Notes: generated from the letters alone by a model not told the origin. A stretch of DNA of 64,000 bases from an uncultured Bacilli bacterium (GCA_944349335.1 CALVMW010000001.1:330309-394308), one strand, 5' to 3'. Counted from the first letter of the stretch, positions 35,213-44,079 are shown. A program made the numbers and translations.

Positions 35213-35765
35213 TTGCAAATGTGTGTTTAGCGATTAAATTAACAATAAAATCAATATCGTCTTTGCAGTCTTCTTCGACCCATTTTTGAATGATTGCCAA
35301 TGATCCTTTCGTGTAAAATTCGAAAATATATTTCTTTTCTTTTTCATCAACATTAAAAGTATCTAATGCTGGGTCAAATATATCTTTATACATTTTTTTA
35401 AATGCTTTATCAGCAGAAAATAGTTCTGGCTTTTGATGTATCAATTTATATGCTCTTTTGTTTTCTTTAACAAAGTTAAGATAAGGAGTTAAAAAATCTG
35501 GAGAAGTTAATATTCTTCTTTTTGTGTTGATTATTAGTTCTTTTGGAAAAGAAGTAACAAACCTTTCGTTTAATAGTTCAATGGTTTCTTCTAATAACTC
35601 ATTAGTGTTTTCATAATGAAGATAAAACGTTGATCTATTAACACCAGCTCTTTGACAGATTTCTTTAACGAATATAAAGGCAAAATCCTTCTTCTCTAAA
35701 AGTTGAAGAAGGGCTTCGTCCATCAATAAAGCAGTATTGAAATATTTTGATTCGTTTTTATTCAT
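35193..35765 (-). CDS. TetR/AcrR-family transcriptional regulator
   Basis: The N-terminal helix-turn-helix is typical: FIFVKEICQRAGVNRSTFYL then HYENTNELLEE. The C-terminal ligand-binding half has the TetR_C_7-like pattern seen in Bacillota regulators of the DhaS type. At 190 residues it is full length; an in-frame GTG at 35768 is a possible alternative start. It probably represses its own operon with the membrane protein downstream. Confidence 0.9.
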   Translation of the reverse strand: MNKNESKYFNTALLMDEALLQLLEKKDFAFIFVKEICQRAGVNRSTFYLHYENTNELLEETIELLNERFVTSFPKELIINTKRRILTSPDFLTPYLNFVKENKRAYKLIHQKPELFSADKAFKKMYKDIFDPALDTFNVDEKEKKYIFEFYTKGSLAIIQKWVEEDCKDDIDFIVNLIAKHTFANEKDYQ

Positions 35766-35775
35766 CACTATTGTT

Positions 35776-36129
35776 TTATGCTTCTACGATTTCATTTGCT
35801 AAAGCAATAATATCATTCCCGTATTTTTGTTTCCCTTTAGCAAGAATCTTCTTATAGATGAAATAGTTAATTGATACACCTATAATTCCAATACCCCCGA
35901 CGACATATCCTAAGATATCTTGCCATAATTCACCACTACCGATAACTTTTAAAGAGAAACACATACCGACACCAAGTAATAAAATCATTATAATCCCGAA
36001 TGTGTAGCCAAAGATATTGGCGCCCATTTTGGCTTTTCTATCTAATTTCTTGAGGGCCACAACTTTGCTAGTTTCTTTTGGAGCATATTCCGCTGCCACT
36101 TTTTCTGCGTATGTTTTATCAGTATTCAT
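35776..36129 (-). CDS. Small two-helix membrane protein
   Basis: 117 residues starting MNTDKTYAEKVAAEYAPKET, with SKVVALKKLDRKAK then two hydrophobic helices (about 45-67 and 75-95) and a charged tail. Similar small proteins are common in gut Firmicutes, and are sometimes labelled dihydropteridine reductase, which the sequence does not support. AAGGAGG precedes the ATG at 36129. It is 10 nt upstream of the TetR gene on the same strand. Confidence 0.7.
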   Translation of the reverse strand: MNTDKTYAEKVAAEYAPKETSKVVALKKLDRKAKMGANIFGYTFGIIMILLLGVGMCFSLKVIGSGELWQDILGYVVGGIGIIGVSINYFIYKKILAKGKQKYGNDIIALANEIVEA

Positions 36130-36375
36130 TTCTTTTTCCTCCTTGAGCTGACACAAACATTCTATCAATTATAGTAGACACTATGAACAACACAAAAAGA
36201 AAAAAGTGTTGAAATAAGAAAAAGGACTGATATTTTGTATCAATCCTATTTAACTAAGTTGTGTGCAATTTGCCGTTAATACACAATGTATATTATATGC
36301 ACTAATACATTAAAGGGTTATTGTAACCGCATCGAATTCGACACGTTTAAATTTGCTAGACATTGTTTGGCTTTT

Positions 36376-37308
36376 TTAAAATGAAACAATACACCTTCTC
36401 AGGAACATTTTAACTCGATCTATATCAGTGCTTTCATAATATCCAACAAGTTCTTTTTTAAACTGAGGTACTTTATCGAAAGGAATAATTAATAAGCCTT
36501 TGCCTCTTGAAATTAAATAAAAATTAGCAAAGATAACCGCTGTTCTTTTATTTCCATCATTATAAATTTGAGTCTTCATGACGTATAAGCATAGTTCAAT
36601 TGCTTTATCCTCATCACATAAAGATGAATTTACAATATTTTCAATTTGTTCTTTAACAGCAAATTCCATTGGAAGAGGCGGAATATATGATGAACCACCA
36701 ATTGTTACTGGTACTCCTCTAATACGTCCACCATCTTGATAGAATCCTTCATTAACTAATCTTGCAATATAGGAACACAGATAATAATCGCATTTAGATT
36801 GAATAACATTTTTATCTAGAATGAATTCCCATGAATGTTTTAAATTTAATATTTTTTGAACACCTTCAGCATCAACATTATGTATTTTTCCATTTTCAAT
36901 AATGGTTTCAGTATCAGGAAAGGTTGTTGCAATACCCTCTAGAATAGCTTGATCATAAATAATTTGTTTCATATTTGACCTAGCAAAATCTAAATTTAAT
37001 TGAACTCTTGGGTTTAATTCATTGTCTATATATCCAAGTAAAGCTAGCTCTTTATCTAATTTTCTTATTTGCTTTCTAATCTCTCTAGCTTCTTTGGTGC
37101 TTTTTAACAAAGAAGTGAGCAAGACGTCATCGAAAGGTCCAACATATGTTGAGGTGACTCTTCCGTTTACTCTTTTCCTTATATAAATATATTTTTGATT
37201 ATTTTTTTCTTTAACTTCAGGAGTTCCATCATATGGCAAAAGATTATAGCGAGCTTGCAAATCTGCTTTTTGAACTAATAATTTTTGTATTTCTTCAAAA
37301 CTGTTCAT
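36376..37308 (-). CDS. Fic-domain protein with non-canonical active site
   Basis: Fic proteins usually transfer AMP from ATP to a target hydroxyl. The core here is TQIYNDGNKRTAVIFANFY: the DGNKR phosphate loop is intact, but the catalytic His of HPFxDGN is Gln. I believe a subfamily of Bacillota Fic proteins shares this change. An upstream AILEGIATTF segment resembles the N-terminal inhibitory helix of class II Fic proteins. The N-terminal 100 residues (coiled, Lys/Arg-rich) are an added domain. AGGAGG lies 8-9 nt before the ATG. Single gene; target unknown. Confidence 0.8.
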   Translation of the reverse strand: MNSFEEIQKLLVQKADLQARYNLLPYDGTPEVKEKNNQKYIYIRKRVNGRVTSTYVGPFDDVLLTSLLKSTKEAREIRKQIRKLDKELALLGYIDNELNPRVQLNLDFARSNMKQIIYDQAILEGIATTFPDTETIIENGKIHNVDAEGVQKILNLKHSWEFILDKNVIQSKCDYYLCSYIARLVNEGFYQDGGRIRGVPVTIGGSSYIPPLPMEFAVKEQIENIVNSSLCDEDKAIELCLYVMKTQIYNDGNKRTAVIFANFYLISRGKGLLIIPFDKVPQFKKELVGYYESTDIDRVKMFLRRCIVSF

Positions 37309-37559
37309 TTAGTGAAACCTCCTAGTAGGGAACTTTTGCAATAAAATAATATCATATTGTTCCCTACCATACAAGCAATTTAAACCTATCGAAATCGATG
37401 GGTTTAGCATGTGAAACATTTCTTCTATTTATGTTACACATACAGATTTTGCTCAGTAAACCGTTAATTCAATCAACATTTTATAGTTTTTAAGCAAATT
37501 CTTTCTCGCAAAGATTAAACTATTCTCGCATGTTAGTGGCATTATAAAAACTGCCAAAT

Positions 37560-37745
37560 GGGAGTGCAGACAAAAACTTGGACTAAATAGAAAGGACAAG
37601 TATGCACAGAATAGAAGAAATTGAAAAAGCATTAAATTTATTAGATACCTATGATGGACAATTATCTAAGACTGCAAGAGCATTAGGGATTAATCGCTAT
37701 ACATTAAGATCTTGGAGAGATAAAAGAAAAAAAGTCTGCACACCC
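37560..37745. mobile_element. Internally deleted insertion sequence with inverted ends
   Basis: GGGAGTGCAGAC (37560-37571) and GTCTGCACACCC (37734-37745) are inverted repeats with one mismatch that enclose 186 bp, including the start of a transposase-like gene. This is too short for a working element, so it is a deletion derivative. Its right end and following 45 bp are also present in repeat copy B. Confidence 0.7.
37602..37730 (+). pseudogene. Transposase N-terminal fragment (helix-turn-helix)
   Basis: About 43 residues (LDTYDGQLSKTARALGINRY then TLRSWRDKRK) form the DNA-binding helix-turn-helix of an IS3-like OrfA-type transposase. The frame then runs into the element end and repeat sequence up to 37883 without any transposase similarity, so the gene is a fragment. 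Confidence 0.75.
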
Positions 37746-37850
37746 TTAGAAGTTCTAAGTTTGTATCAGACATGTCGTTCTAATATGGCAAAGATGAACC
37801 ATTATAATACAATGCCTGCCCTTTGCACACCTAAATATAATGAATCTATT

Positions 37851-39611
37851 TTAGATAGAACAATTTTTAATCTGTGCACTTGATATTTTATACATTTCCT
37901 TTGCAAGATTTTTGCTTCTATCCTCAATATCAATTTTGCAAAATACTTGTTTACTATTGTTTTCTTCCAAGAACATTGAAACCATTTTATATTTAGATTT
38001 CTTGTAGTATATTTTTTTATTTTTTAAATCAGATTTTGGAATACTCGAGTTAATATTTTGCTCTAATAAAAGTAAATTGCCAATATAAAGAGTACTTTCA
38101 TCTTCGATATCTTCATCTAAAACGTGTTCAATTGATGAATTTATTTCAAATATATCACTTTCTGATACTAACATTTCGAATACATTTATAAGATGTTTAG
38201 ACATAACATTGGTAGAGATTGGTTGCTTACTAAATTTAAATTTCTTAAACCCCTCTACAAATTCATCCTCGTTTGGCAATAAACTTGTTAAGGACTTAAT
38301 ATAGGCTTTTAAACATTCTTTAATTGATTCCACATCATTACACAAAAATAAATCGTGAGCAAATGAGTTAATTGGTTTTTCCAAACTTGAAGTTCTTTTC
38401 GAGCATACTGCATTGTAAATTAAATGAAAACGAGATATGGCGATAACTATTTTTTTAAACTGCCTTAAATTAATTAGACTTTTTTTAATATGCTGATAAT
38501 ATAATGACATTAAAACCGGTCTGATTTGAACAATTCCGTAATAATCATTTATTGATTTTAATTCTGTGATTATGAAATTATATTCTTTTTTACATTCAAA
38601 ATCATTTATTTGAGGGTTTAACAAGAGAGAATAGATTTTTGAGAAATAGTTCATTTCCCTTAATAATTCAAGATAGGCATCTTCCGTTTTCTTTACCTTG
38701 TTTTGAAAATCTGAATATAACTTACTATCCTGTACTTTGCCATAACGCATTATCCAAAAATGCCTAAAAAATGTAGCAAATTCAATTCTATTTCCTCGCG
38801 AGCATAAATTATTTCTTATTTGTAACCATAATTCCTTTGCTGCATCAGCAGGAACCTCACTTTTTAATTTTTCAAAAATGGAATTTTTTATTAAATCTAC
38901 ACTTGCTAGCTCTTTACCTTTTGCATTTAATATTTCGAAAATCATATTTGCATATTCTTTATCTTCGGTCGAAATACAAATAACATAACTTCTTAACAAT
39001 TGATCCCTTATTGCCTTCAACAACTCTATATAATCAGCTCCATTCAAATCATCTTTTTTCAATCTTTGAAATCTCTTTTTTAATCCTTTTTTTGAAAGGT
39101 TGGATTTAAAGAATTTGTTTGCTTCTAAAATTTTTTCTTCTTCCGTATTAGAAGGATCCATCTCTTCTTCTTTCAACTTTTGAATTGTAAATTGAAAATA
39201 TGGCTTTGGTGTTTCATTTTTTAGCACTGCAAACGATTCTGTATTTGCATCTTTACCAATGATATATTCCCACAATGCACGAGATAAACCTTCATTCCTA
39301 TTAGCGTCAAACAACTTTGCAATTACTGATAAGAATATAGTCATTGTTGTTATTCTTTGTTGACCATCAACAACATTAACCTCCAATGTCTTCTGATCAT
39401 CTAAATCACCGACAAGCAATAAGCTTCCCCAAAAATATTCGGTAGTATCAAGTTTTCCTTCATGTAGTGTTATTCCACTAAGAATATCATCCAAAAACTC
39501 GTTTAATTCCACTTTTGACCATGTATATTCTCTTTGAAACCTAGGAATTACGAATTGTTTTTTGCAAGAAAATAGCGATGTAATTGATTTTTTTCCAGAT
39601 TTAAAATCCAT
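37851..39611 (-). CDS. GmrSD-like protein (DUF262 + DUF1524)
   Basis: The N-terminal DUF262 (GmrS-like, ParB/Srx fold, NTP-binding) is shown by FVIPRFQREYTWS (21-32) and VDGQQRITTM (81-90). The C-terminal DUF1524 HNH-type nuclease has SIEHVLDED (493-501), where IEHxL carries the catalytic His, and IGNLLLLEQNINSS followed by K-x-x-x-Y-x-K-S. At 586 residues both halves are in one chain, as in type IV restriction enzymes that cut modified DNA. I start at the ATG at 39611 (AAGGGG upstream), 13 nt after the HaeIII-like nuclease gene. A decayed role or a partnership with the RM system are both possible; the catalytic motifs look intact. Confidence 0.88.
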   Translation of the reverse strand: MDFKSGKKSITSLFSCKKQFVIPRFQREYTWSKVELNEFLDDILSGITLHEGKLDTTEYFWGSLLLVGDLDDQKTLEVNVVDGQQRITTMTIFLSVIAKLFDANRNEGLSRALWEYIIGKDANTESFAVLKNETPKPYFQFTIQKLKEEEMDPSNTEEEKILEANKFFKSNLSKKGLKKRFQRLKKDDLNGADYIELLKAIRDQLLRSYVICISTEDKEYANMIFEILNAKGKELASVDLIKNSIFEKLKSEVPADAAKELWLQIRNNLCSRGNRIEFATFFRHFWIMRYGKVQDSKLYSDFQNKVKKTEDAYLELLREMNYFSKIYSLLLNPQINDFECKKEYNFIITELKSINDYYGIVQIRPVLMSLYYQHIKKSLINLRQFKKIVIAISRFHLIYNAVCSKRTSSLEKPINSFAHDLFLCNDVESIKECLKAYIKSLTSLLPNEDEFVEGFKKFKFSKQPISTNVMSKHLINVFEMLVSESDIFEINSSIEHVLDEDIEDESTLYIGNLLLLEQNINSSIPKSDLKNKKIYYKKSKYKMVSMFLEENNSKQVFCKIDIEDRSKNLAKEMYKISSAQIKNCSI

Positions 39612-39624
39612 ATTTGTCCCCTTA

Positions 39625-40578
39625 TTATTTCCAACTGCAATTGATTGATATGATAGTAGTTGGCATACCAATTATTTGAATATCAAATTTCAAACTTGTT
39701 TCAACTAATGTAGATGCATTATGAATTCTAAAACTAAATTGCCAACCATTATCCATATATAATTCAACGGTATTTTTGCTATTTGGTTTATATCCTAAAC
39801 TAACAATTCTTGTGGGCAAATTAGTAATAGGTATCTCAATTGCAGGTTTAGTACTCTTTGATGACTGATTTAATGTTCCATGAAGATTAAATGCTTGAAT
39901 TTGTGTTGTTCTTCTAGCATCCATACTTATAACTTTATAAAAATCAAATTCACCAAGTAGATATTCAACCATCTTCTTTGGAGTTTTTGAATTCATTTTA
40001 TTTTGCCTGTTTATTTCATCCATAAAAGCTCTTAATAAAGGAACATATACATCATCTTCCTTTGCCGGTAACTCTTTCCACTCTTTGTTTTGTTTTTTCA
40101 TAGTTTCAAGATAATCAAAAGTAGAAGAAACTATATTCCAATACTCGCTTGTGCATTTTCTACCGAACCATTTTTGACTAAAATCTAATGTTTTAGCTAG
40201 TCTACTATGTTTGACTGCAAAATGGTTGTGTTTAATACTTAGGCCAATTTCCCAGTTAATACCACTTCTTAAAATAATAATATCTCTTACATCTCCTTCT
40301 TCACCTTTAGAATCAGGTTGTAACTGCAAATTTAGAATGTCTCCAGAATCTTCTATAATTAAAGGTTCTAGGTCAAAAAGTGTGTCAACAAACGATACAG
40401 CACTAAGTGCTAAATTACCTTGCAACATTTCATCAATATTGTTCCAGGCATTTTGAGCAGCAATAAAACTACTATTTTCATCAATTACACACTTTCTATG
40501 CCTATTAATCTCGTTATATAAAACAGTTAAGCAAACATACTCATATGCTCGTCCATAATCATTACTTTGATTGCTCAT
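39625..40578 (-). CDS. HaeIII-like type II restriction endonuclease
   Basis: The whole protein follows the HaeIII endonuclease family: [20 protein letters not shown] at the start, [10 protein letters not shown] and [20 protein letters not shown] in the middle (this contains the Asp/Glu-x-Lys-like core), [29 protein letters not shown] and [20 protein letters not shown] near the end. At 317 residues it is complete. Family knowledge predicts cleavage of GGCC. The start overlaps the methyltransferase stop as ATGA, so both are co-translated. Confidence 0.93.
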   Translation of the reverse strand: MSNQSNDYGRAYEYVCLTVLYNEINRHRKCVIDENSSFIAAQNAWNNIDEMLQGNLALSAVSFVDTLFDLEPLIIEDSGDILNLQLQPDSKGEEGDVRDIIILRSGINWEIGLSIKHNHFAVKHSRLAKTLDFSQKWFGRKCTSEYWNIVSSTFDYLETMKKQNKEWKELPAKEDDVYVPLLRAFMDEINRQNKMNSKTPKKMVEYLLGEFDFYKVISMDARRTTQIQAFNLHGTLNQSSKSTKPAIEIPITNLPTRIVSLGYKPNSKNTVELYMDNGWQFSFRIHNASTLVETSLKFDIQIIGMPTTIISINCSWK

Positions 40579-41582
40579 TTTTCCAACTCCTTTTTGATAG
40601 CACGGGCGATTTCAAATGCTAAATTAACAGGTACTGCATTACCAATCATTTTATATCCATTATCAACATTTTTATAAATGAACTTAAAACCATCCGGGAA
40701 CCCCTGTATTCTAGCTGCTTCTCTAACAGTTAATCGCCTATACAAATCTTTCTTATCTTTTACAAACTCGCATTTGTCTTTTCCAACCTTGACCATCTTT
40801 GGTGCTGATGGATGGAGTTGAGACTGTCGACCAGATGCTTGAATTGTAAATGCCTGTTCGCTCCAATCTTTTACTCTATTTCTACTCATAAATATTGGAG
40901 AATATTCACCAACAAAATATTCATTGTTATTTATTGATTCTGGATTATGATAATTTCTTGTCAATGCTGGAACTGCAGAATCTTTTAAATCCCAAATTAC
41001 ATCTCTTAATGTTAATTTGCTTTCATCTTCTTCAGTAGAGCCTTTTGGAAAATTAAATTTAATATTAAGGTCCTTTCTAAAGCCTATGTAAAAAACTCTT
41101 TTTCTTTCTTGAGCAACACCATAATTTTTTGCATTAACAAGTGTCAAAGATACATCATACCCCGCTTCGTCAAACAAAGATATGATATTTTTAACTGCTT
41201 CAGAATGCCTATTAGCTAACATACCACTAACATTTTCAGCTAAAAAGAATTTTGGCTTAAACTCTTTTAAAATTCTAATATAATCAAAGAAAAGCTGTCC
41301 TCTAGCATCCTCGATTCCTCTAAGAGCACCTGCTTCTGACCATGATTGGCAAGGTGGACCGCCTATAATTCCATCGATATTGCCATCACCAAGATATTTT
41401 TCTATATCATTTTTTGTAATTTGTCTGACATCACCTTCAATAAGTTTTGTATGAGGGTGATTGATTTTAAATGTTTCAAATATAGTTTTATCAAACTCAT
41501 TAGCTACAGGTATTTCAAAACCAGCTTTTTCAAATCCTAAATCAAGCCCGCCACAGCCACTAAAAAGACTAAGTATTCTCAT
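40575..41582 (-). CDS. DNA (cytosine-5-)-methyltransferase, HaeIII-like
   Basis: All m5C motifs are in order from the ATG at 41582: [13 protein letters not shown] (motif I), [15 protein letters not shown] with catalytic Cys 78 (motif IV), FFLAENV (VI), [16 protein letters not shown] (VIII), [20 protein letters not shown] (IX), [13 protein letters not shown] (X). [20 protein letters not shown] is in the target-recognition region and is very similar to what I recall of M.HaeIII, so GGCC with modification of the inner C is expected. 335 residues. An in-frame start at 41597 is less likely. It overlaps the XRE gene by 14 nt. Confidence 0.96.
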   Translation of the reverse strand: MRILSLFSGCGGLDLGFEKAGFEIPVANEFDKTIFETFKINHPHTKLIEGDVRQITKNDIEKYLGDGNIDGIIGGPPCQSWSEAGALRGIEDARGQLFFDYIRILKEFKPKFFLAENVSGMLANRHSEAVKNIISLFDEAGYDVSLTLVNAKNYGVAQERKRVFYIGFRKDLNIKFNFPKGSTEEDESKLTLRDVIWDLKDSAVPALTRNYHNPESINNNEYFVGEYSPIFMSRNRVKDWSEQAFTIQASGRQSQLHPSAPKMVKVGKDKCEFVKDKKDLYRRLTVREAARIQGFPDGFKFIYKNVDNGYKMIGNAVPVNLAFEIARAIKKELEK

Positions 41583-41790
41583 TTGTTGAAACCTCACATA
41601 GTTCTATATTATTTTGATTTAGCAATTCTTCCAATTTAACTTTTGCTATAATAGTTGGTTCATAATGCCCATTTTCCCATCTATTAACAGATGGAAATGA
41701 AACACCAAGCATATCAGCTAGTTCTTGTTGTGAAATATTGAGTTTAGCTCTTAATTTTCTTATTGCACTAGGATAATCTTTTTTATTCAT
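41569..41790 (-). CDS. XRE-family regulator of the restriction-modification operon
   Basis: A 73-residue helix-turn-helix protein: [20 protein letters not shown] then ENGHYEPT. Small XRE proteins just upstream of a methyltransferase often act as controller (C) proteins that time methyltransferase and nuclease expression. It is coupled to the methyltransferase by a 14-nt overlap. A GAGGT site precedes the ATG. The AT-rich upstream region (41800-41830, several TATAT/ATCAT copies) may hold its operator, but I cannot define one. Confidence 0.88.
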   Translation of the reverse strand: MNKKDYPSAIRKLRAKLNISQQELADMLGVSFPSVNRWENGHYEPTIIAKVKLEELLNQNNIELCEVSTNENT

Positions 41791-41977
41791 TTCTTACCTC
41801 AATCATATATATCATAGTATATCACTTTATTAAATAAAATCTATTTTTTATGCCTATTTTTTACTTTTCTGTTAAGTGACAAAGTCAATGCAACTCTAAC
41901 TATTTTATAACTACTTTTTCTTTTTTATATAATATTTTTGTCTTCTTTGCTTATTAGGAATTAGAAAGGGGTGAGTT

Positions 41978-42272
41978 ATGAAAAAAAATAAACAAAGAAA
42001 AAGACTGACAATTGAAGATCGTATGGTTATAAAAGCTTATATTCATCATGGCATGAATATTACTGAAATTGCTTCTAGAATTGGAGTTAATAAATCAACG
42101 ATGTCTAGAGAAATAAATAAGCATTCTTATATTAAAAATGGAAATGAATTTTCTTGTTTTAAAAGAAAAGCTGGAGGATCATGTAATAAATGTAATGCTG
42201 TTGTATATTGTAAAAAAAAGAAAAAAATATTATGACTTTACTCTAGCAGAAGAAAAAAGTAAAAATTGTATC
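41978..42272 (+). pseudogene. IS30-family transposase, N-terminal fragment with frameshift
   Basis: The N-terminus KRLTIEDRMVIKAYIHHGMN with ITEIASRIGVNKSTMSREIN is an IS30 helix-turn-helix, followed by a Cys-rich segment. After an A-rich run at about 42210-42230 the reading frame shifts and similarity resumes as YYDFTLAEEKSKNC in another frame. The gene then stops where IS21-like sequence begins at 42273. The DDE domain is missing. Confidence 0.8.
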
Positions 42273-42607
42273 TGTCAGAATAGTTTTGTTGGAAAATAAC
42301 GGTCGAAAATGTTGGTTTTCTACGACACTATTCTTTTCTTTTGATAAACTTTCAACTATGTGGAGGTTAGATCATGAGGAAAGATGTTTATGAAAGGATG
42401 AAAACAATGAAGCAAGAAGGAATTAAACCAAATTATACTGAAATAGCTAGAAGATGGAATTGTGATTATCGAACTGTTAGACGTTATTTCGAACAAGATG
42501 TTGTTCCAATAAGGAAAATAACTAGACCATCTAAGCTTGATCCATATAGGACTCTTGTTGAAGAAAAAGTTAATTTAGGATGCACTGCTAGTTCGATATA
42601 TCACTAG
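42273..42607 (+). mobile_element. IS21-like element, left end and istA fragment
   Basis: The left part begins TGTCAGAATAG and continues into the istA start at 42374 (GGAGG site upstream). The encoded 77 residues (MRKDVYERMKTMKQEGIKPN, YTEIARRWNCDYRTVRRYF) are the N-terminal helix-turn-helix of an IS21 transposase. It is cut off at about 42600 where BspA-like sequence starts, so catalytic domain and istB are gone. Confidence 0.75.
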
Positions 42608-42844
42608 AATCATAATTCCTAAAACCTTAACATGTGTTGAAGGGGCTGCTTTCATAGGTAGTAATGTAAAAGAAACTTTTTATGAAGGTACTGAAGAAGA
42701 ATTTGCTAGTATCAACTTTACCATTAGTAACTACGAAGTAGTCGATGAGTCGACAAAATATTTTTATAGCGAAACTAAGCCTGCAAGTTCTGGAATTATT
42801 GGCACTACGCTGAAGATGGCGTCACTCCAAAAATTTGGGAATAA
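42603..42844 (+). pseudogene. 3' fragment of a BspA-like leucine-rich-repeat surface protein
   Basis: Frame 42603 reads TRIIIPKTLTCVEGAAFIGS, then VKETFYEGTEEEFASINF and YFYSETKPASSG, the last repeat and tail of LRR_5/BspA proteins. A one-base frameshift near 42800 then leads to NYWHYAEDGVTPKIWE and TAA, the usual C-terminal signature of this family. Only the tail remains. Confidence 0.8.
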
Positions 42845-42896
42845 AATTAACTTTTGCGAGGTTTTTTAAAAAAAACTAAATATTTATTGGTAAAAA

Positions 42897-43214
42897 TTAT
42901 ATTGACATTATCAAAAATCCATTTTTTTCTAATTCTTCTACCAAGTAGGAAAAGTTTTTCCAATCATTAAAGATTATAATAGAACCACCATCTTTAACTA
43001 AATCAGAAACATCTGAGGTCCACTTTTTTTGATCAAAATTATAGTCCCATTGTCCATAATTCATCCCAGCTCTTCCCATATTTGAAAAACCAAGTTGGTA
43101 ATCTCTACTAACACAATATGGAGGATCTGTAAAAATCAAATCTACTTTTATATTTTGTTTTTTCATTCTTTTTACTAAATCAACATAATCACAATTCTCA
43201 AAAATAACGCTCAT
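42897..43214 (-). pseudogene. Truncated DNA methyltransferase (DPPY type)
   Basis: From the ATG at 43214 the 105 residues show IKVDLIFTDPPYCVS, the catalytic DPPY motif of N6-adenine/N4-cytosine methyltransferases, and VKDGGSIIIFNDWKNF downstream. The protein ends at FLIMSI before the target-recognition and the SAM-binding FxGxG part that should follow in this motif order. It is therefore unlikely to work. It follows the broken XRE gene by 18 nt. Confidence 0.8.
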
Positions 43215-43232
43215 TAAAAAGCGCCTCATTCA

Positions 43233-43426
43233 TTAATCATCTAATTTCATGCCTATTTCATTAAAGAGAGCGACAAGTTTCTTTTGGTATCCATAGTTGG
43301 TTCAAATCTACCTGTTTTCCATTTACAAATGGAAACATAACTAACATTTAATAATTTAGCTAGTTCCTCCTGTGTTAAGCATTTTCTTTCATGGTATTCT
43401 CTAATCTTTTTAGCATAATCAAACAT
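43233..43426 (-). pseudogene. XRE-family regulator, frameshifted
   Basis: From the ATG at 43426 (GAGGTGACC upstream) the frame reads MFDYAKKIREYHERKCLTQE then ELAKLLNVSYVSICKWKTGR, a helix-turn-helix like that of the 41569 regulator. A one-base change near 43290 shifts the frame; the other frame continues KKLVALFNEIGMKLDD to a TAA at 43233. Together with the truncated methyltransferase it is the relic of a second XRE-methyltransferase unit. Confidence 0.75.
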
Positions 43427-43935
43427 ATGGTCACCTCAAATGGTTATCAGTGTATTAACATAAACGAGGTTAAATTTCGATATTTTTATAGAACTTTGAC
43501 GAGATTTTTTCTCAAAAAGTATAAAAAGTTTTTTGTAGGACAAAAAGTTTATTGTGCCGTAAAAAGTTTTTAGTGCAAAATCACAAGCTACAAATGTTAA
43601 ATTCACTACCAGATTTCTTTCTTCTCTCAATCGTTTCACCTGATATTAGTTTAACGTTATCAATTATATGTTTTAAATAATTTAACTCATTCATTTTAAT
43701 TTTTATTTTTTGTAAAAATTCTTATTAATTATATCAAAAATTCGGTTAGTCCATTAACAATCTTTAAAATCCTTTTCAATAAACTATGTAAGAGTTGAAG
43801 TAGACAAAATTACGAACTTTTACGAACTTTGATAATTAAACTTTATGTAGAAGACCTAAAATTTGACCCATTTGTAAAATATTGACGCTTATTTCGGAGA
43901 GACATTTGGAGTGACATTTTGCTTTCTATCACAAA
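43427..43935. other. Non-coding stretch at the right edge of the island
   Basis: This AT-rich 509-bp region has no gene I can support; small open frames over 43391-43639 are low-complexity. A short direct repeat TTACGAAC/TTTACGAAC occurs near 43812-43830. It ends at the tRNA-Arg terminator. Confidence 0.5.
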
Positions 43936-43960
43936 TAAAAAAAACACGATATTCATCGTG
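43936..43960 (-). terminator. Terminator downstream of tRNA-Arg
   Basis: Stem CACGAT with ATCGTG and an ATTC loop (43945-43960), followed on the minus strand by T8-9. Confidence 0.85.
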
Positions 43961-43974
43961 CATTTTCAAGATTT

Positions 43975-44053
43975 TGGTGACCCAAGAAGGATTTGAACCT
44001 TCGACACCCAGTTTCGAAGACTGATGCTCTAATCCAGACTGAGCTATTGGGCC
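43975..44053 (-). tRNA. tRNA-Arg, anticodon TCG
   Basis: On the minus strand: acceptor GGCCCAA pairs with TTGGGTC (one G-U), D arm GCTC/GAGC, anticodon arm with loop CTTCGAA giving TCG (arginine, CGA), T arm GAAGG-TTCAAAT-CCTTC, and an encoded CCA. It marks the right boundary of the accessory island. Confidence 0.95.
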
Positions 44054-44079
44054 ACACTATTATTTTAACATAGGGTAAA

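Noticed and set aside
27739..43426. Prophage
   Set aside because: No capsid, terminase, portal or tail genes; the contents fit a decayed mobile and defence island.
43391..43639. Small open frames on both strands near 43.5 kb
   Set aside because: Low-complexity Lys/Phe/Tyr sequence, opposite each other, one overlapping the frameshifted XRE gene.
43889..43930. Minus-strand NVTPNVSPK segment
   Set aside because: It recalls tails of Schlafen/AlbA-type regulators, but it is too short and the upstream sequence gives no support.
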